Source of the DNA: Chryseobacterium sp. OSA05B
GTDB lineage: Bacteria; Bacteroidota; Bacteroidia; Flavobacteriales; Weeksellaceae
Reading direction: 5' to 3'
DNA: 64,000 nt
NCBI RefSeq assembly: GCF_019970065.1
Contig: NZ_JAHXYH010000007.1
Coordinates: forward strand, 62,001-126,000
Both the position numbers and the translations under genes were made by a program. The notes beneath the pieces were generated by a model. It was not told the origin of the DNA and did not search any database. It worked only from the letters and a program-made list of their open reading frames with translations. Shown here one piece after another: positions 26,389 through 35,192 of the stretch. Position 1 is the stretch's first letter; the number at the start of each line of letters is the position of its first letter.

Positions 26389-27138
26389 ATGATGAACTGT
26401 ATTGTTGTAGACGATGAGGCTCATGCCATAGAACTGTTGAAACTGCATATTGAGCAGACTCCGTTTCTGAAACTTGCTGGCACCGCCACCAATCCTGCGG
26501 AGGCATTGCAGCTGCTGAACAGCACGGAAGTTGACCTTGTTTTTCTGGATATCCAGATGCCGGGTATGTCCGGAATTGAATTGCTAAAGGTATTGAACGG
26601 CCGTTATAAAGTCATTCTTACCACCGCTTTCAGAGAATATGCTCTCGATGGATTTGATCATCATGTAGTGGATTATTTATTGAAACCTATCTTTTTTCCA
26701 AGGTTTCTCATGGCTGTACAGCGGGCACAGGAAACAAGCTCCGTCCCTAAAACGGAAACGGAAGATTTCATCCTTGTCAAAACCGAGTACAAAGGCAAGC
26801 TTTTGAAGATCAAAATCAACGACATCATCTACATTGAAGGAAAAGGGAAATATGTCTGCTTCCACACGAAAGACGGAGAACAGATTATGGCTCTTTTGAA
26901 TATCGGAGGCCTGGAAGAAAAACTACCGAGAGACCGTTTCAAACGGATCCATAAATCTTTTATCATCGCGATTCCATTTATCATCATGATTCAGGGAAAT
27001 ATGGTACAGCTGGAATTTACAAAAAACCAGATCCCGATCGGACAAACGTACCGCGATACTTTTATGACCCAGATGATGGACAAAGTACTCACCAATAAAG
27101 GAAGAGAAGAGCCAGGTCCCATTGATCCCATCCGATAA
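26389..27138 (+). CDS. LytTR-family response regulator
   Basis: 249 residues. The receiver domain (1-120) has the acidic pair D8-D9, phospho-acceptor D54 in VFLDIQMPGMSG and the conserved Lys in YLLKPI. The C-terminal LytTR DNA-binding domain covers about 135-235 (DIIYIEGKGKYVCFHT, FKRIHKSFII). It is the cognate partner of the kinase just upstream. Two ATGs in a row give the start; I keep the first. The downstream lipoprotein could be a target or an operon member. Confidence 0.94.
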   Translation: MMNCIVVDDEAHAIELLKLHIEQTPFLKLAGTATNPAEALQLLNSTEVDLVFLDIQMPGMSGIELLKVLNGRYKVILTTAFREYALDGFDHHVVDYLLKPIFFPRFLMAVQRAQETSSVPKTETEDFILVKTEYKGKLLKIKINDIIYIEGKGKYVCFHTKDGEQIMALLNIGGLEEKLPRDRFKRIHKSFIIAIPFIIMIQGNMVQLEFTKNQIPIGQTYRDTFMTQMMDKVLTNKGREEPGPIDPIR

Positions 27139-27196
27139 ATCAATTAATAACCAACCACATAAAAATCTAACAATTTTAATTTACAAATCAAAAACA

Positions 27197-27595
27197 ATGA
27201 AAAAATTATTCATCCAATCTATTGGAATCTTCGCCCTGGCCGCAGCTACATCATGCACACCATCTTATTTCGGAAAAACGTATTCACCGACGCAGAATGT
27301 AGATGTGTATTTCGATGCCGCCGATGTAAAAAAAGAACATGAAGTGATGGGAACAACAGATGTAGGCCAGGGATTTAATTCTCTAAATGCCGTACAGCAA
27401 AAAGTCATTGAACTGGGCAAAGCGCAAGGTGCAGACGGTGTCATTATGAAATTGACGGAAGAGGTTACAGGAAGCCAGAAAAGTGATTTCGGAAGTATGA
27501 AAAACGGAAGTAAAAACAATACGTATACCGGCGGATCTGTAACCACCAACATCAAAATTAAAAAAGTACTGGCTACTTTCATCAAATACAAGTAA
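27197..27595 (+). CDS. Small lipoprotein of unknown function
   Basis: 132 residues from the ATG at 27197; a longer frame from 27122 would overlap the regulator and precede the signal peptide. MKKLFIQSIGIFALAAATSC is a lipoprotein signal with Cys20 as the acylation site. The mature part contains EHEVMGTTDVGQGFNSLNAVQQKVIE, a likely mixed alpha/beta fold, and ends Lys-rich. I do not recognise the family. It lies 58 bases after the LytTR gene and may be co-transcribed. Confidence 0.7.
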   Translation: MKKLFIQSIGIFALAAATSCTPSYFGKTYSPTQNVDVYFDAADVKKEHEVMGTTDVGQGFNSLNAVQQKVIELGKAQGADGVIMKLTEEVTGSQKSDFGSMKNGSKNNTYTGGSVTTNIKIKKVLATFIKYK

Positions 27596-27744
27596 CCTAT
27601 CCTTTCGTCAGGCTTCTCAACTGATGATTCCTTGCTATATAATGCAGGAACCTACTCATAAATCTTATTATTCTTTATCGTTTTCAATACCATAACCGCT
27701 GTATGCTACAGCCGGAAGGTTGAAATATTGGTAATGGATATGGG

Positions 27745-27870
27745 TTTGAGAGTTGGAGGGTTTGAGAGTTTTAGAGTAACGTTGTTGCTAGTTGACAGTT
27801 GCTGGTTTGAATCTCGAAACATGTCTGAAATCTAGACTTTGGATTCTTGATTCGGGCTTACTGACAACAT
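27745..27870. repeat. Low-complexity intergenic word repeat (GGGTTTGAGAGTT / GTCTGAAATCTAGAC type)
   Basis: The tract contains GGGTTTGAGAGTTGGAGGG, TTTGAGAGTTTTAGAG, TGTCTGAAATCTAGAC and TTGGATTCTTGATTCGGGC. The same vocabulary occurs at 39893-40013 and partly at 9660-9712. The 349-base spacer (27596-27944) around it holds no gene. Confidence 0.45.
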
Positions 27871-27944
27871 AGTCGTTTTATCCTTTTTATCCAATGTTTT
27901 TTGATCCGGAGCTGTTGTGGCTCCGGATTTTGTGTTTATCCGTC

Positions 27945-29660
27945 TCAGTCCGATACTTCATTCAGAAAGATGTTTAAATCATCCTGTCTGCCCAGCCCTA
28001 CTTTATTTTTTATTCTTGTCTTATACACTCTGATTGTGGCTGTAGTGGTATCTTCAAGGCTAGATATTTCTTTTGAAGAAAGATTCATTCTGAAATAGGT
28101 ACAAAGCTTCAACTCTCTGGTCGTTAAAAACGGATAATTTTTTTTAAGTTTTTCCAGAAACATTTTATTCTCGATACTGCTTTCATTAACGAAATCGTCG
28201 TTTTTTTTATCGATCTGGATGAGATTGCTGATTTTCAAATGCAGATCTCTGAAAACCTGCTCGTACTCAGTATCCTTGGTTCTTTTGATTTTTTTTACGT
28301 TCTGTAAAAAAGCTTTTTCCGTTTCTATTTTTAAATTAAGATTCTGATGAAGGTTTTTAATCTTTTCTTTTTGAAAAAGAACATCCTGCTCAAGTATTTT
28401 TTTCTTTGTTTCAAGAATTTCTCTCTGTTTTTCAGCATCCTTCCGTTCACTTATTTTTTTTATCCATATATTGAAAGCAACGAGTCCGACGATGATGATC
28501 AGCAAACAACACATCGTCACGGTTAAAAGCTCTTTCTTCTTATGCGCCTTCATTTCATATTCATACCTTTCATTGGCAATGCTGATAAGATTTTTATTTA
28601 ACAGATCTGATGTTTTTTGTATGCTTCTTCTATTTTCGTCATCAAATGTATGATTCAGCAGAACGAGTTTCTTTGATACGGCTTTCAGGGATTCAATGTC
28701 ATTATTGCCAACATAATATTTCTGAACAATTTCATTGAGCGTAATTTTATTAAGGGTATTCTTCAGCAAAGGCTCGGTCTGAATAAGATGATCCACAATC
28801 TGTTTTTGCTTCGTTTTCTGATCTGTGAATGTATATAGATCAAAAAGCCTTTCAGCTACTTTAATCATATAGGTGTAGAGCTCTTTTTTGCCTCGGGAGT
28901 ACTCAAATCCTTCAAGTAGTAATTGTTCAGCAGCAGGATAATCTTTTAATTTTAAATAATAAAGCCCCAAATTCCCTTTCATATTGATCAGAAAATCAGA
29001 TTCCTCATTAGTATGATTCTTTTTACTTTCCAGAATCTCTATCCCTCTTTGGGTTTCCCGGACCGCATTTTCAAGACGACCAAGTTTGTGGTAGGCCAGT
29101 CCGAAATTATTATACATTGATGAGTTATAAAACCTGTCATCCGGTCTGAATTTTTTTAATGCCTCACTGAAATAATATATAGCAGCGTTGTAATCCTTAT
29201 TATTATAATAAAGCCTTCCTTTCATATGGTAAAGGTGTCCCGTATAATACAGTGCGGATAAAGTCTTATTATATTCGATAGCCTTATCAATGAAATGCAT
29301 TGCCAATTCAGGAGAAGTTTCTTCCAATCCGATCGCCACACTAAAATAGGATATCATGGAAATATATTCATACCTGTTATTATTGATTTTCAATAAATTA
29401 TAAACAAGAGAAATCTGTCTGTTCGTATTATTACGGTACAAAAATAATTCTGCATATTTAGAACTAATCAGGTATTTCTCGTCCCCTTCTTTGTTAAATT
29501 TTTCAAGCTCTCTTTTCTGAATTACAGCAATTTTAGCAGCATCATCAACAATAGGTGTGATTTCCTGAGTTATCTTATGAAAATATACATTCCCGTCAGG
29601 CACAGGATAAAGAGACATCCATATCAATGATAAACCAATAATATATAACATTATCTTCAT
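27945..29660 (-). CDS. Membrane-anchored TPR protein with C-terminal LuxR-type HTH
   Basis: 571 residues. A signal peptide or anchor lies at 1-20, and tetratricopeptide-like helices cover about 70-345 (YYTGHLYHMKGRLYYN, YNNFGLAYHKLGRLENA). One transmembrane helix at 379-400 precedes a coiled coil (402-450) and a LuxR/GerE-type helix-turn-helix at about 510-565 (LTTRELKLCTYFRMNLSSKEIS). Extracytoplasmic TPR sensing linked to a cytoplasmic DNA-binding head is a design widespread in Chryseobacterium. It is divergent from the surface-protein operon that starts at 30256, a possible target. Confidence 0.88.
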   Translation of the reverse strand: MKIMLYIIGLSLIWMSLYPVPDGNVYFHKITQEITPIVDDAAKIAVIQKRELEKFNKEGDEKYLISSKYAELFLYRNNTNRQISLVYNLLKINNNRYEYISMISYFSVAIGLEETSPELAMHFIDKAIEYNKTLSALYYTGHLYHMKGRLYYNNKDYNAAIYYFSEALKKFRPDDRFYNSSMYNNFGLAYHKLGRLENAVRETQRGIEILESKKNHTNEESDFLINMKGNLGLYYLKLKDYPAAEQLLLEGFEYSRGKKELYTYMIKVAERLFDLYTFTDQKTKQKQIVDHLIQTEPLLKNTLNKITLNEIVQKYYVGNNDIESLKAVSKKLVLLNHTFDDENRRSIQKTSDLLNKNLISIANERYEYEMKAHKKKELLTVTMCCLLIIIVGLVAFNIWIKKISERKDAEKQREILETKKKILEQDVLFQKEKIKNLHQNLNLKIETEKAFLQNVKKIKRTKDTEYEQVFRDLHLKISNLIQIDKKNDDFVNESSIENKMFLEKLKKNYPFLTTRELKLCTYFRMNLSSKEISSLEDTTTATIRVYKTRIKNKVGLGRQDDLNIFLNEVSD

Positions 29661-30255
29661 AAGTCGTAACGGATAAGCTTAATTTTTTTCTAATATATTG
29701 AAAATAGGTTATAAAAATTAAATCATTAAAAATTCAACACTATCCATTACACCCCAGCAAATTATATGTTATTTTCATCAATAATATAAATATTTAATTT
29801 TATTACTTAAAATAATCATTTATACCATTTAAATCTACAATGATATTGATTTACAAGAATTCATATTTAATATTTTAAAAAAATAACAGACTGTAAAACA
29901 GTATGTTAAAACTGAAATGCTAACACTTTTCTTTGAAATAAACAGTTTTTGCTAACAAGTTTTAATCTCTTACGTGACTTATAATTTCTTTCTATACATT
30001 TAATTTGCATCCGGGATTAAAAAAAACACAAAAACACAAAGACTCTCCTGATTCAGTTATTGAAAAAATAATAAACTGACGAAAAAAATTTACCCCAAAG
30101 TTCCTTCCTTATTTATTCCAAAGTTTTAGTTCCATAAGCTACGACCGGATACACCTGGCTTTTAATATTAATTGGTTGAAATAACAGATGACAGAGACTG
30201 GATCGGTTTCAAATCTACTTCAGATAAAAACTGTCAGAACTGAAAATATCAAATT
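29661..30255. other. 595-base AT-rich divergent intergenic region
   Basis: Very AT-rich with long A/T tracts. It separates the TPR-LuxR gene from the surface-protein operon and probably holds both promoters with a long 5' leader. I could not place a convincing TTG/TAnnTTTG pair or a conserved RNA structure. Confidence 0.35.
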
Positions 30256-31599
30256 ATGAGAAAAACAATTATTGCTTCATTTATTGTACTGTTTTTTGCC
30301 GGATTCCATATGGCGAAGGCTCAGGACAGTGATGGAGACGGATTTATTAACGTTAATGACTTGGATGATGATAATGACGGAATTCCCGACATAAACGAAG
30401 GCTTCTGTACAAATTCTTTATTTGATGCAGGATGGTTTGGCAATTCTCCAACCAGTACTCAGAACCAGGATGGATTTTGGGCCTCCGCACCGGCTAATCC
30501 GGCATCAATTATCTACGGAGGAGCCCATAATAGCAGTGTGGTAAATACTGCAGCACCCTTCACCTTTGGACCGGGCTTAACATCTTCTACAAATGGCGGA
30601 ACTCTTAGCCGCTGGTTTTTAACAGGGGTAAATGCAACAACTCTGGCATCAGCAAAAGCAGGAAATGATTATGCTCAGTATTCATTTACGACACCGGCTA
30701 CGTTAACCGGCTACAGAGAATTTTCAAAATTTGGATGGGGAGATCAGAACGACAATGGCACTTACAAAGTTGGAATTGAAGTTTCAACAAACGGTTTTTC
30801 CAGTGCCGGAACATTGTTACTCCAGGATTTTCAGGTTGTAGACGGATCAGGATCCGGTTATGAATATAGCATAACAACCGCACTTATTAATTCAGTTAGA
30901 TTATTACCTAATACTACTTACACTTTCAGAGTATATATATATGGAGCCGCTGCCACAGATACTACGGTAGCCTATGAAGATTTCCAGTTTGGAACATGCC
31001 TGTCTGCAGATACAGACACAGACGGAATACCAGATTTTTTGGACCTGGATTCTGATAATGACGGATGTTTAGATGCTGTAGAGGGAGATGAAAATGTTAT
31101 CACTTCTATGCTGGTAACTGCAGGCGGTACCGTTACTGTCGGAACGGGCTCCACAGCAGCCAACCAAAATTTATGTGCAACAGGCAGTTGCGTCAACGCC
31201 CAGGGAATACCTAATCCGGTAAATTCAGGAGGTGCTGCAGATATAGGGAATGATGCAGGGCAAGGATCAGGATCTTCGCAAAATGCCTTGGCAAATGCAT
31301 GCATCTGCTATAAACCTTCGGTCACATCAGGAATCGTTTTAAATACGTTACAGGGAATTACTTCGCTGGGAAGAGCAAAAGACAGCAGCAACTGGCCTAT
31401 AGTACGAAATGGTGCGTGGATAGCCTTAGAGGCAAAAACAAAAGGATTTGTGCCCAACAGATTAACTACTGCTCAAAAAAACGCCTTGGTTCCGGCAGAA
31501 GGAATGATGGTATACGACACCACACTGGACTGCCTGAGTATTTATGACGGTTCAGGCTGGAAATGCTTTAACAACCAAACCTGTCCGGATATTTTATAA
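30256..31599 (+). CDS. Secreted surface protein with thrombospondin type 3 repeats
   Basis: 447 residues with signal peptide MRKTIIASFIVLFFAGFHMAKAQ. Acidic calcium-binding repeats occur right after it (DSDGDGFINVNDLDDDNDG, about 24-46) and again at about 250-277 (DTDTDGIPDFLDLDSDNDG). A beta-rich domain lies between (WASAPANP... to GTCLSADT). The C-terminus has GMMVYDTTLDCLSIYDGSGW and Cys residues, not a standard type IX sorting domain. It is probably an adhesin-like or scaffold surface protein. It forms an operon with the next gene, which carries the same short module. Confidence 0.78.
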   Translation: MRKTIIASFIVLFFAGFHMAKAQDSDGDGFINVNDLDDDNDGIPDINEGFCTNSLFDAGWFGNSPTSTQNQDGFWASAPANPASIIYGGAHNSSVVNTAAPFTFGPGLTSSTNGGTLSRWFLTGVNATTLASAKAGNDYAQYSFTTPATLTGYREFSKFGWGDQNDNGTYKVGIEVSTNGFSSAGTLLLQDFQVVDGSGSGYEYSITTALINSVRLLPNTTYTFRVYIYGAAATDTTVAYEDFQFGTCLSADTDTDGIPDFLDLDSDNDGCLDAVEGDENVITSMLVTAGGTVTVGTGSTAANQNLCATGSCVNAQGIPNPVNSGGAADIGNDAGQGSGSSQNALANACICYKPSVTSGIVLNTLQGITSLGRAKDSSNWPIVRNGAWIALEAKTKGFVPNRLTTAQKNALVPAEGMMVYDTTLDCLSIYDGSGWKCFNNQTCPDIL

Positions 31600-31615
31600 A
31601 CAAAAAAGTACCACA

Positions 31616-32149
31616 ATGAAAAATCTGCTGCTAATAAAAATAATGCTGCTATCCCTGAACTTTTCCGCCCAGGTTGCAATAGGAAAAACTACCATAACAA
31701 ATACTTCCGTATCTCTGGAGTTTGAAAGTGCCAACAGAGGAATGATACTTCCCTGGGTAAGTTCAGCCCCGGGTGTTACTGGAGCCGTGAACGGAACAAT
31801 GATTTACGACCTGTCTGATCACAAAGTAAAAGTAAAATATACTTCCGCCTGGAAAGATTTATCTGTTGATGCCACCGGTTCCACAGTAGATCCTTTGACC
31901 GGTGTTGACGGAGCCTTAATTCAAAATTCAGCCACTGAACGCGCTACTGCAAAAGTTGCTATCGGAACTCTCTCATCAACACCCGGAATTCTGGTTTTGG
32001 AAGACCCCAACAAAGCAATGATTCTTCCAAAAGTAGCCAATCCCCATCTCAATATCATCAATCCTTCTCCGGGAATGGTTGTGTTTGATACTGCGAAAAA
32101 GCTGCTGGCTGTATTTAATGGTAAAACATGGAGCTTCTGGAAGCCATGA
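31616..32149 (+). CDS. Small secreted protein with a repeated GM(M/V)(V/I)YD...W module
   Basis: 177 residues from the ATG at 31616 with a signal peptide (LLLIKIMLLSLNFSAQ); a longer frame overlaps the previous gene. Two copies of one module are visible: RGMILPWV...GTMIYDLSDHKVKVKY...W (about 42-85) and KAMILPKV...GMVVFDTAKKLLAVFNGKTW (about 130-175). The same module ends the protein encoded 17 bases upstream. Function unknown; co-secretion and association with that surface protein is an inference. Confidence 0.72.
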   Translation: MKNLLLIKIMLLSLNFSAQVAIGKTTITNTSVSLEFESANRGMILPWVSSAPGVTGAVNGTMIYDLSDHKVKVKYTSAWKDLSVDATGSTVDPLTGVDGALIQNSATERATAKVAIGTLSSTPGILVLEDPNKAMILPKVANPHLNIINPSPGMVVFDTAKKLLAVFNGKTWSFWKP

Positions 32150-32185
32150 ATATAAAATAAGTTAATTAGAGTCTATTGTGTGAGT

Positions 32186-32249
32186 TCTTCGGCCGGTTAA
32201 ACAAGCCTGTCTGTTATAGATGTATTGATTCTCCGGCTGAAGACTTTTT
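32186..32249 (+). terminator. Long-loop terminator after the surface-protein operon
   Basis: TCTTCGGCCGG (32186-32196) pairs with CCGGCTGAAGA (32233-32243) over 11 bp with a 36-base loop, followed by CTTTTT. Confidence 0.5.
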
Positions 32250-32275
32250 AAAGTTTTAAATGTTAAAAAACGGTA

Positions 32276-32707
32276 ATGAAAAATTTTGAACATATCCATA
32301 TCGGAGCCCTAATCAAACGAAGAAAAGAAGAATTGAACATAGATACGGATCGTATTTATAATTTTTTTAAAGACACTCATGAAAGTATTGAAAAAATGTA
32401 TCAATCTGAGAAGCTGGACACAGATATCTTATTAAAATGGAGCAAGCTTCTGGAATATGACTTTTTCAGAATTTATTCTCAGCACCTTATTTTGTTTTCC
32501 CCATCTGCAGCGGGAGACAGGATTAAAAAATCGAAAACGCTTTTACCGCAATTCCGTAAAAATATTTATACACAGGAAATAATAGATTTCATTTTAGAGC
32601 TTGTGGAAACAAAAAAGAAATCAAAAAATCAGATTATCCTAGAGTACAGAATTCCAAAAGCAACTTTGTACAGATGGATTATTAAATACCAAAAACCGGC
32701 ACAGTAG
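32276..32707 (+). CDS. Small helix-turn-helix protein (first of a pair)
   Basis: 143 residues. The N-terminal half (FEHIHIGALIKRRKEELNID) resembles an XRE-like helix bundle, and the middle has ILLKWSKLLEYDFFRIYSQHL. The C-terminus (KKKSKNQIILEYRIPKATLYRWIIKYQ) is a transposase/Hin-like helix-turn-helix. Proteins of this type recur in Chryseobacterium and are sometimes labelled transposase, but no transposase catalytic domain or inverted repeat is seen here. The next gene encodes another small HTH protein, so the two probably act together in DNA binding. Function unproven. Confidence 0.65.
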   Translation: MKNFEHIHIGALIKRRKEELNIDTDRIYNFFKDTHESIEKMYQSEKLDTDILLKWSKLLEYDFFRIYSQHLILFSPSAAGDRIKKSKTLLPQFRKNIYTQEIIDFILELVETKKKSKNQIILEYRIPKATLYRWIIKYQKPAQ

Positions 32708-32744
32708 CCTTGTTTCAAGCAAAACATTTAACAAACAACTAAGA

Positions 32745-33071
32745 ATGAAAAATTCATCTCCTGATTATAAACGCATTTATACCGATATTATCAACGAAAA
32801 GCTTCCTGAAAAGAGAGAAGCTTGCCAAAACATATTGAATAAAAAAGAATTATCTGTTTTAGACATCTTAAAATTAAATGCATTACTATTTAATACTAAA
32901 GAAAATAGCAAATCCAACCAGCAACTTCGTTCATATGATGAAAATACCATAGGTGAGATTTTAGAATACCAAAAGAAAAATAATCTCAGCAACACTCAGG
33001 TTGCCTCGCATTTCAAACTCAGCAGAAATACAATAACAAAATGGAAAAAATTATTTTCTGCGAAAAATTGA
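32745..33071 (+). CDS. Small helix-turn-helix protein (second of a pair)
   Basis: 108 residues. A helical N-terminal region (YKRIYTDIINEKLPEKREAC, then LSVLDILKLNALLF) is followed by a C-terminal HTH (EYQKKNNLSNTQVASHFKLS RNTITKWKKLF), again like the orfA half of IS3-type transposases. It lies 37 bases after its partner in the same direction and is probably co-transcribed. No second transposase subunit or terminal repeats occur nearby, so domestication as a regulator is plausible. Confidence 0.65.
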   Translation: MKNSSPDYKRIYTDIINEKLPEKREACQNILNKKELSVLDILKLNALLFNTKENSKSNQQLRSYDENTIGEILEYQKKNNLSNTQVASHFKLSRNTITKWKKLFSAKN

Positions 33072-33269
33072 CGTGATCTGTTTCTGATGATCTCAATTAA
33101 TCCTTTTCCCATGAAAGGAAGGGAACCAGTCGTAAATTCAAACTTTCTCTTTTACAATAATTTCTAAAAAGTTCTAAAACCACTTCAAACAAAGACTTTC
33201 CTGAAAACTCTTTAAAATACTGAATCTAAATTAAGTAGAAATACTGAATAGCATGTACCTCATTCTGAT

Positions 33270-33277
33270 TAATTTTG
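33270..33277 (+). promoter_or_regulatory. -7 box TAATTTTG before a decayed reading frame
   Basis: Exact TAnnTTTG match ending 21 bases before the ATG at 33299. It would serve the decayed frame and the gene at 33558. Confidence 0.4.
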
Positions 33278-33298
33278 AGTAAACAAAAACTGAAAATT

Positions 33299-33565
33299 AT
33301 GGATCGCTTAGAAAACAACCAGCCATTTCTCAAAAAGGAGATGGATTCTAAAACGGTATGCCGGAAAGTCTGAAAAGTACAGATTCCTCGTGACGAGGTG
33401 CTGAAGACATTTTAACCATCAAATTTTAACGAACTTATTAATGAGTATACTCTCACCAACGACGATTATTATTTCGACGTGTCTGCCTATGCCTCAGCAA
33501 TACTTACCAGATTCAATTTTCAAACCTATTCATTGATAACCATAAAAACGATATATCATGCTTAA
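33299..33565 (+). pseudogene. Decayed small gene with two in-frame stops, overlapping the next gene
   Basis: One frame from ATG 33299 to TAA 33563-33565 reads as protein-like sequence interrupted by TGA (33371) and TAA (33413): MDRLENNQPFLKKEMDSKT..., KVQIPRDEVLKTF, then NFNELINEYTLTNDDYYFDV and AYASAILTRF. All three segments are in the same frame, which suggests a degraded gene of about 86 residues rather than chance. It has a -7 box at the right distance and overlaps the next start by 8 bases. I do not recognise the family. Confidence 0.45.
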
Positions 33566-35093
33566 ACGTAAAAAAGAAAGTCTTGAAAAAGGGAGTGAAC
33601 TGCTCCGTAAGAGTTCACGAGAAAATCAGGGAACTCTGGCACAAGTAATGGACGGATACTCCAAACTTCTCATCGATGATCCTGTATTACCCTTTAAGGA
33701 GGAAAACCTGCAGGACATCGCCAACAATGTAGATTATGGAGTATTGGCAGCTTTGGACGGCACATGGGTAAGCTATAACGCCAATTACAATAAAAATATA
33801 GGCAAACCATCATTAGCAGGCGGAATCCATACGACAATTATGCCTTCACCCGGTACGAATTCCGGAACAATTCCCGGCAAATTCAGCTTTGATTGCGAAG
33901 AGTATATCGAAAAGCTGACATTTTCTCTTGTTCCCGGCGGTGTCCGTAACCGTGGTGGCGCCAGTGAATTATTCTGTGGGGCCGTAAAATATGAACAGAC
34001 TATTATAAGTGTCAATAAAGAAGAAGGAAAACCAGATTTACAGTACGCCTCCATTCATGAGGAAAACGGAATGTATTTATGGCTGAGCGATGTCTACAAT
34101 CATGCTGCCACTAAAGAATCCATTGAAAAAGACCGTGGTATTCATGCTTTTTCTGACGAAGATTTTAAAAATTACGGATATACAGGAGAATACAGAGATG
34201 AACCCCTGGTTCAGATATCTGCGGATGCGAATAATAAAAAGTATATCCTTTTAAGTGAGCTGCAGCCGGGCCAGGAATACTATGAAATCATTCCAGCTCA
34301 GGAGCTCAAGCCGGGAGACGGTATAAAAGGGCCTTATTTTATTCCTGACTACTCTATTTCAAGAAGCGGTGTGATTCCTCATGGCAGCACCATTACTTTA
34401 TTGGGAGATATTGCACCGGACGGTAACAATTACTTAATCAATGGTTCTCCAAAGTTCCCATATGGCAATGCTGCGTGGCAGACCGATCACCTTGCGATTT
34501 CACAAACCATGGGCGGCGCGGGCGCAAGTGCTACACACCCCATCGATCTGGATCAGCCGGCACCAGCGTGGGTTCATGAAAAACTAAATGATCACAATGA
34601 CAAAGGTTCCAATAAAATTTACACACAACGAATCCTTGCCAATGATTTATATCCGTATTCCGTACGACCGGATTTGCGTTTAAGAGATACTTTAAGCGGA
34701 CAAAATGTGACCAACTACGTCCTTGTTCAGATGTCCTCAAAAATGAAGACCGGTTCTCAGGGAGGAATTTTAAATGTTCCTTTTGTCAACCGTTTTGTTC
34801 CTACCGTTGAAGTGGATTTCCGTCTGTGGATCGAAACCGTGATTGAAGATGGAAAAGAAATTCTTCAGCTACAGTACGAACAGATTGTATTTTTTGAATT
34901 TGATTTCGGAAATGATGGTGGAACGACTAGCTGGCCTCACATCCAGGTCAATACACTTCGTAAATTAGAAGATATCCCTGAAGACCAGAGACGTGTGATA
35001 GAAGAACAGTTCTTTGACATTAAACCTGCAGCGGCGAGCGACGCTGTTGAAACAGCCAATGCGGCTTCGGGATGTCCTTATCATAAAGGATAG
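33558..35093 (+). CDS. Large conserved protein of unknown function, possible heme-binding beta-barrel
   Basis: 511 residues without signal peptide or membrane segment, so probably cytoplasmic. Residues about 45-190 begin GVLAALDGTWVSYNANYNKN and run through beta-rich sequence with VPGGVRNRGGASELFCGAVKYEQTI, loosely like FABP/nitrobindin-type barrels. A second beta-rich part (about 255-460) contains GVIPHGSTITLLGDIAPDG and QTDHLAISQTMGG. The C-terminus is ASGCPYHKG, where a Cys-Pro or His could bind a metal or heme. These are weak hints only. The ATG at 33558 overlaps the decayed frame before it. Confidence 0.55.
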   Translation: MLKRKKESLEKGSELLRKSSRENQGTLAQVMDGYSKLLIDDPVLPFKEENLQDIANNVDYGVLAALDGTWVSYNANYNKNIGKPSLAGGIHTTIMPSPGTNSGTIPGKFSFDCEEYIEKLTFSLVPGGVRNRGGASELFCGAVKYEQTIISVNKEEGKPDLQYASIHEENGMYLWLSDVYNHAATKESIEKDRGIHAFSDEDFKNYGYTGEYRDEPLVQISADANNKKYILLSELQPGQEYYEIIPAQELKPGDGIKGPYFIPDYSISRSGVIPHGSTITLLGDIAPDGNNYLINGSPKFPYGNAAWQTDHLAISQTMGGAGASATHPIDLDQPAPAWVHEKLNDHNDKGSNKIYTQRILANDLYPYSVRPDLRLRDTLSGQNVTNYVLVQMSSKMKTGSQGGILNVPFVNRFVPTVEVDFRLWIETVIEDGKEILQLQYEQIVFFEFDFGNDGGTTSWPHIQVNTLRKLEDIPEDQRRVIEEQFFDIKPAAASDAVETANAASGCPYHKG

Positions 35094-35115
35094 AATTACT
35101 CAAAAAAAGAAAACT

Positions 35116-35142
35116 AAGGGGCAGATTATTGCCTCTTTTTTA
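35116..35142 (+). terminator. Terminator of the 511-residue gene
   Basis: AAGGGGCA and TGCCTCTT form the stem, followed by a T run, 23 bases after the stop codon and before the convergent TetR gene. Confidence 0.7.
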
Positions 35143-35192
35143 TTTCTCCGGCGATTATAAAAAGTCTAAATATATACCTATCCAGCAGAATA

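Noticed and set aside
32276..33071. Reading the HTH pair as an intact IS element
   Set aside because: No DDE-type catalytic domain, inverted ends or target-site duplication was visible around it.
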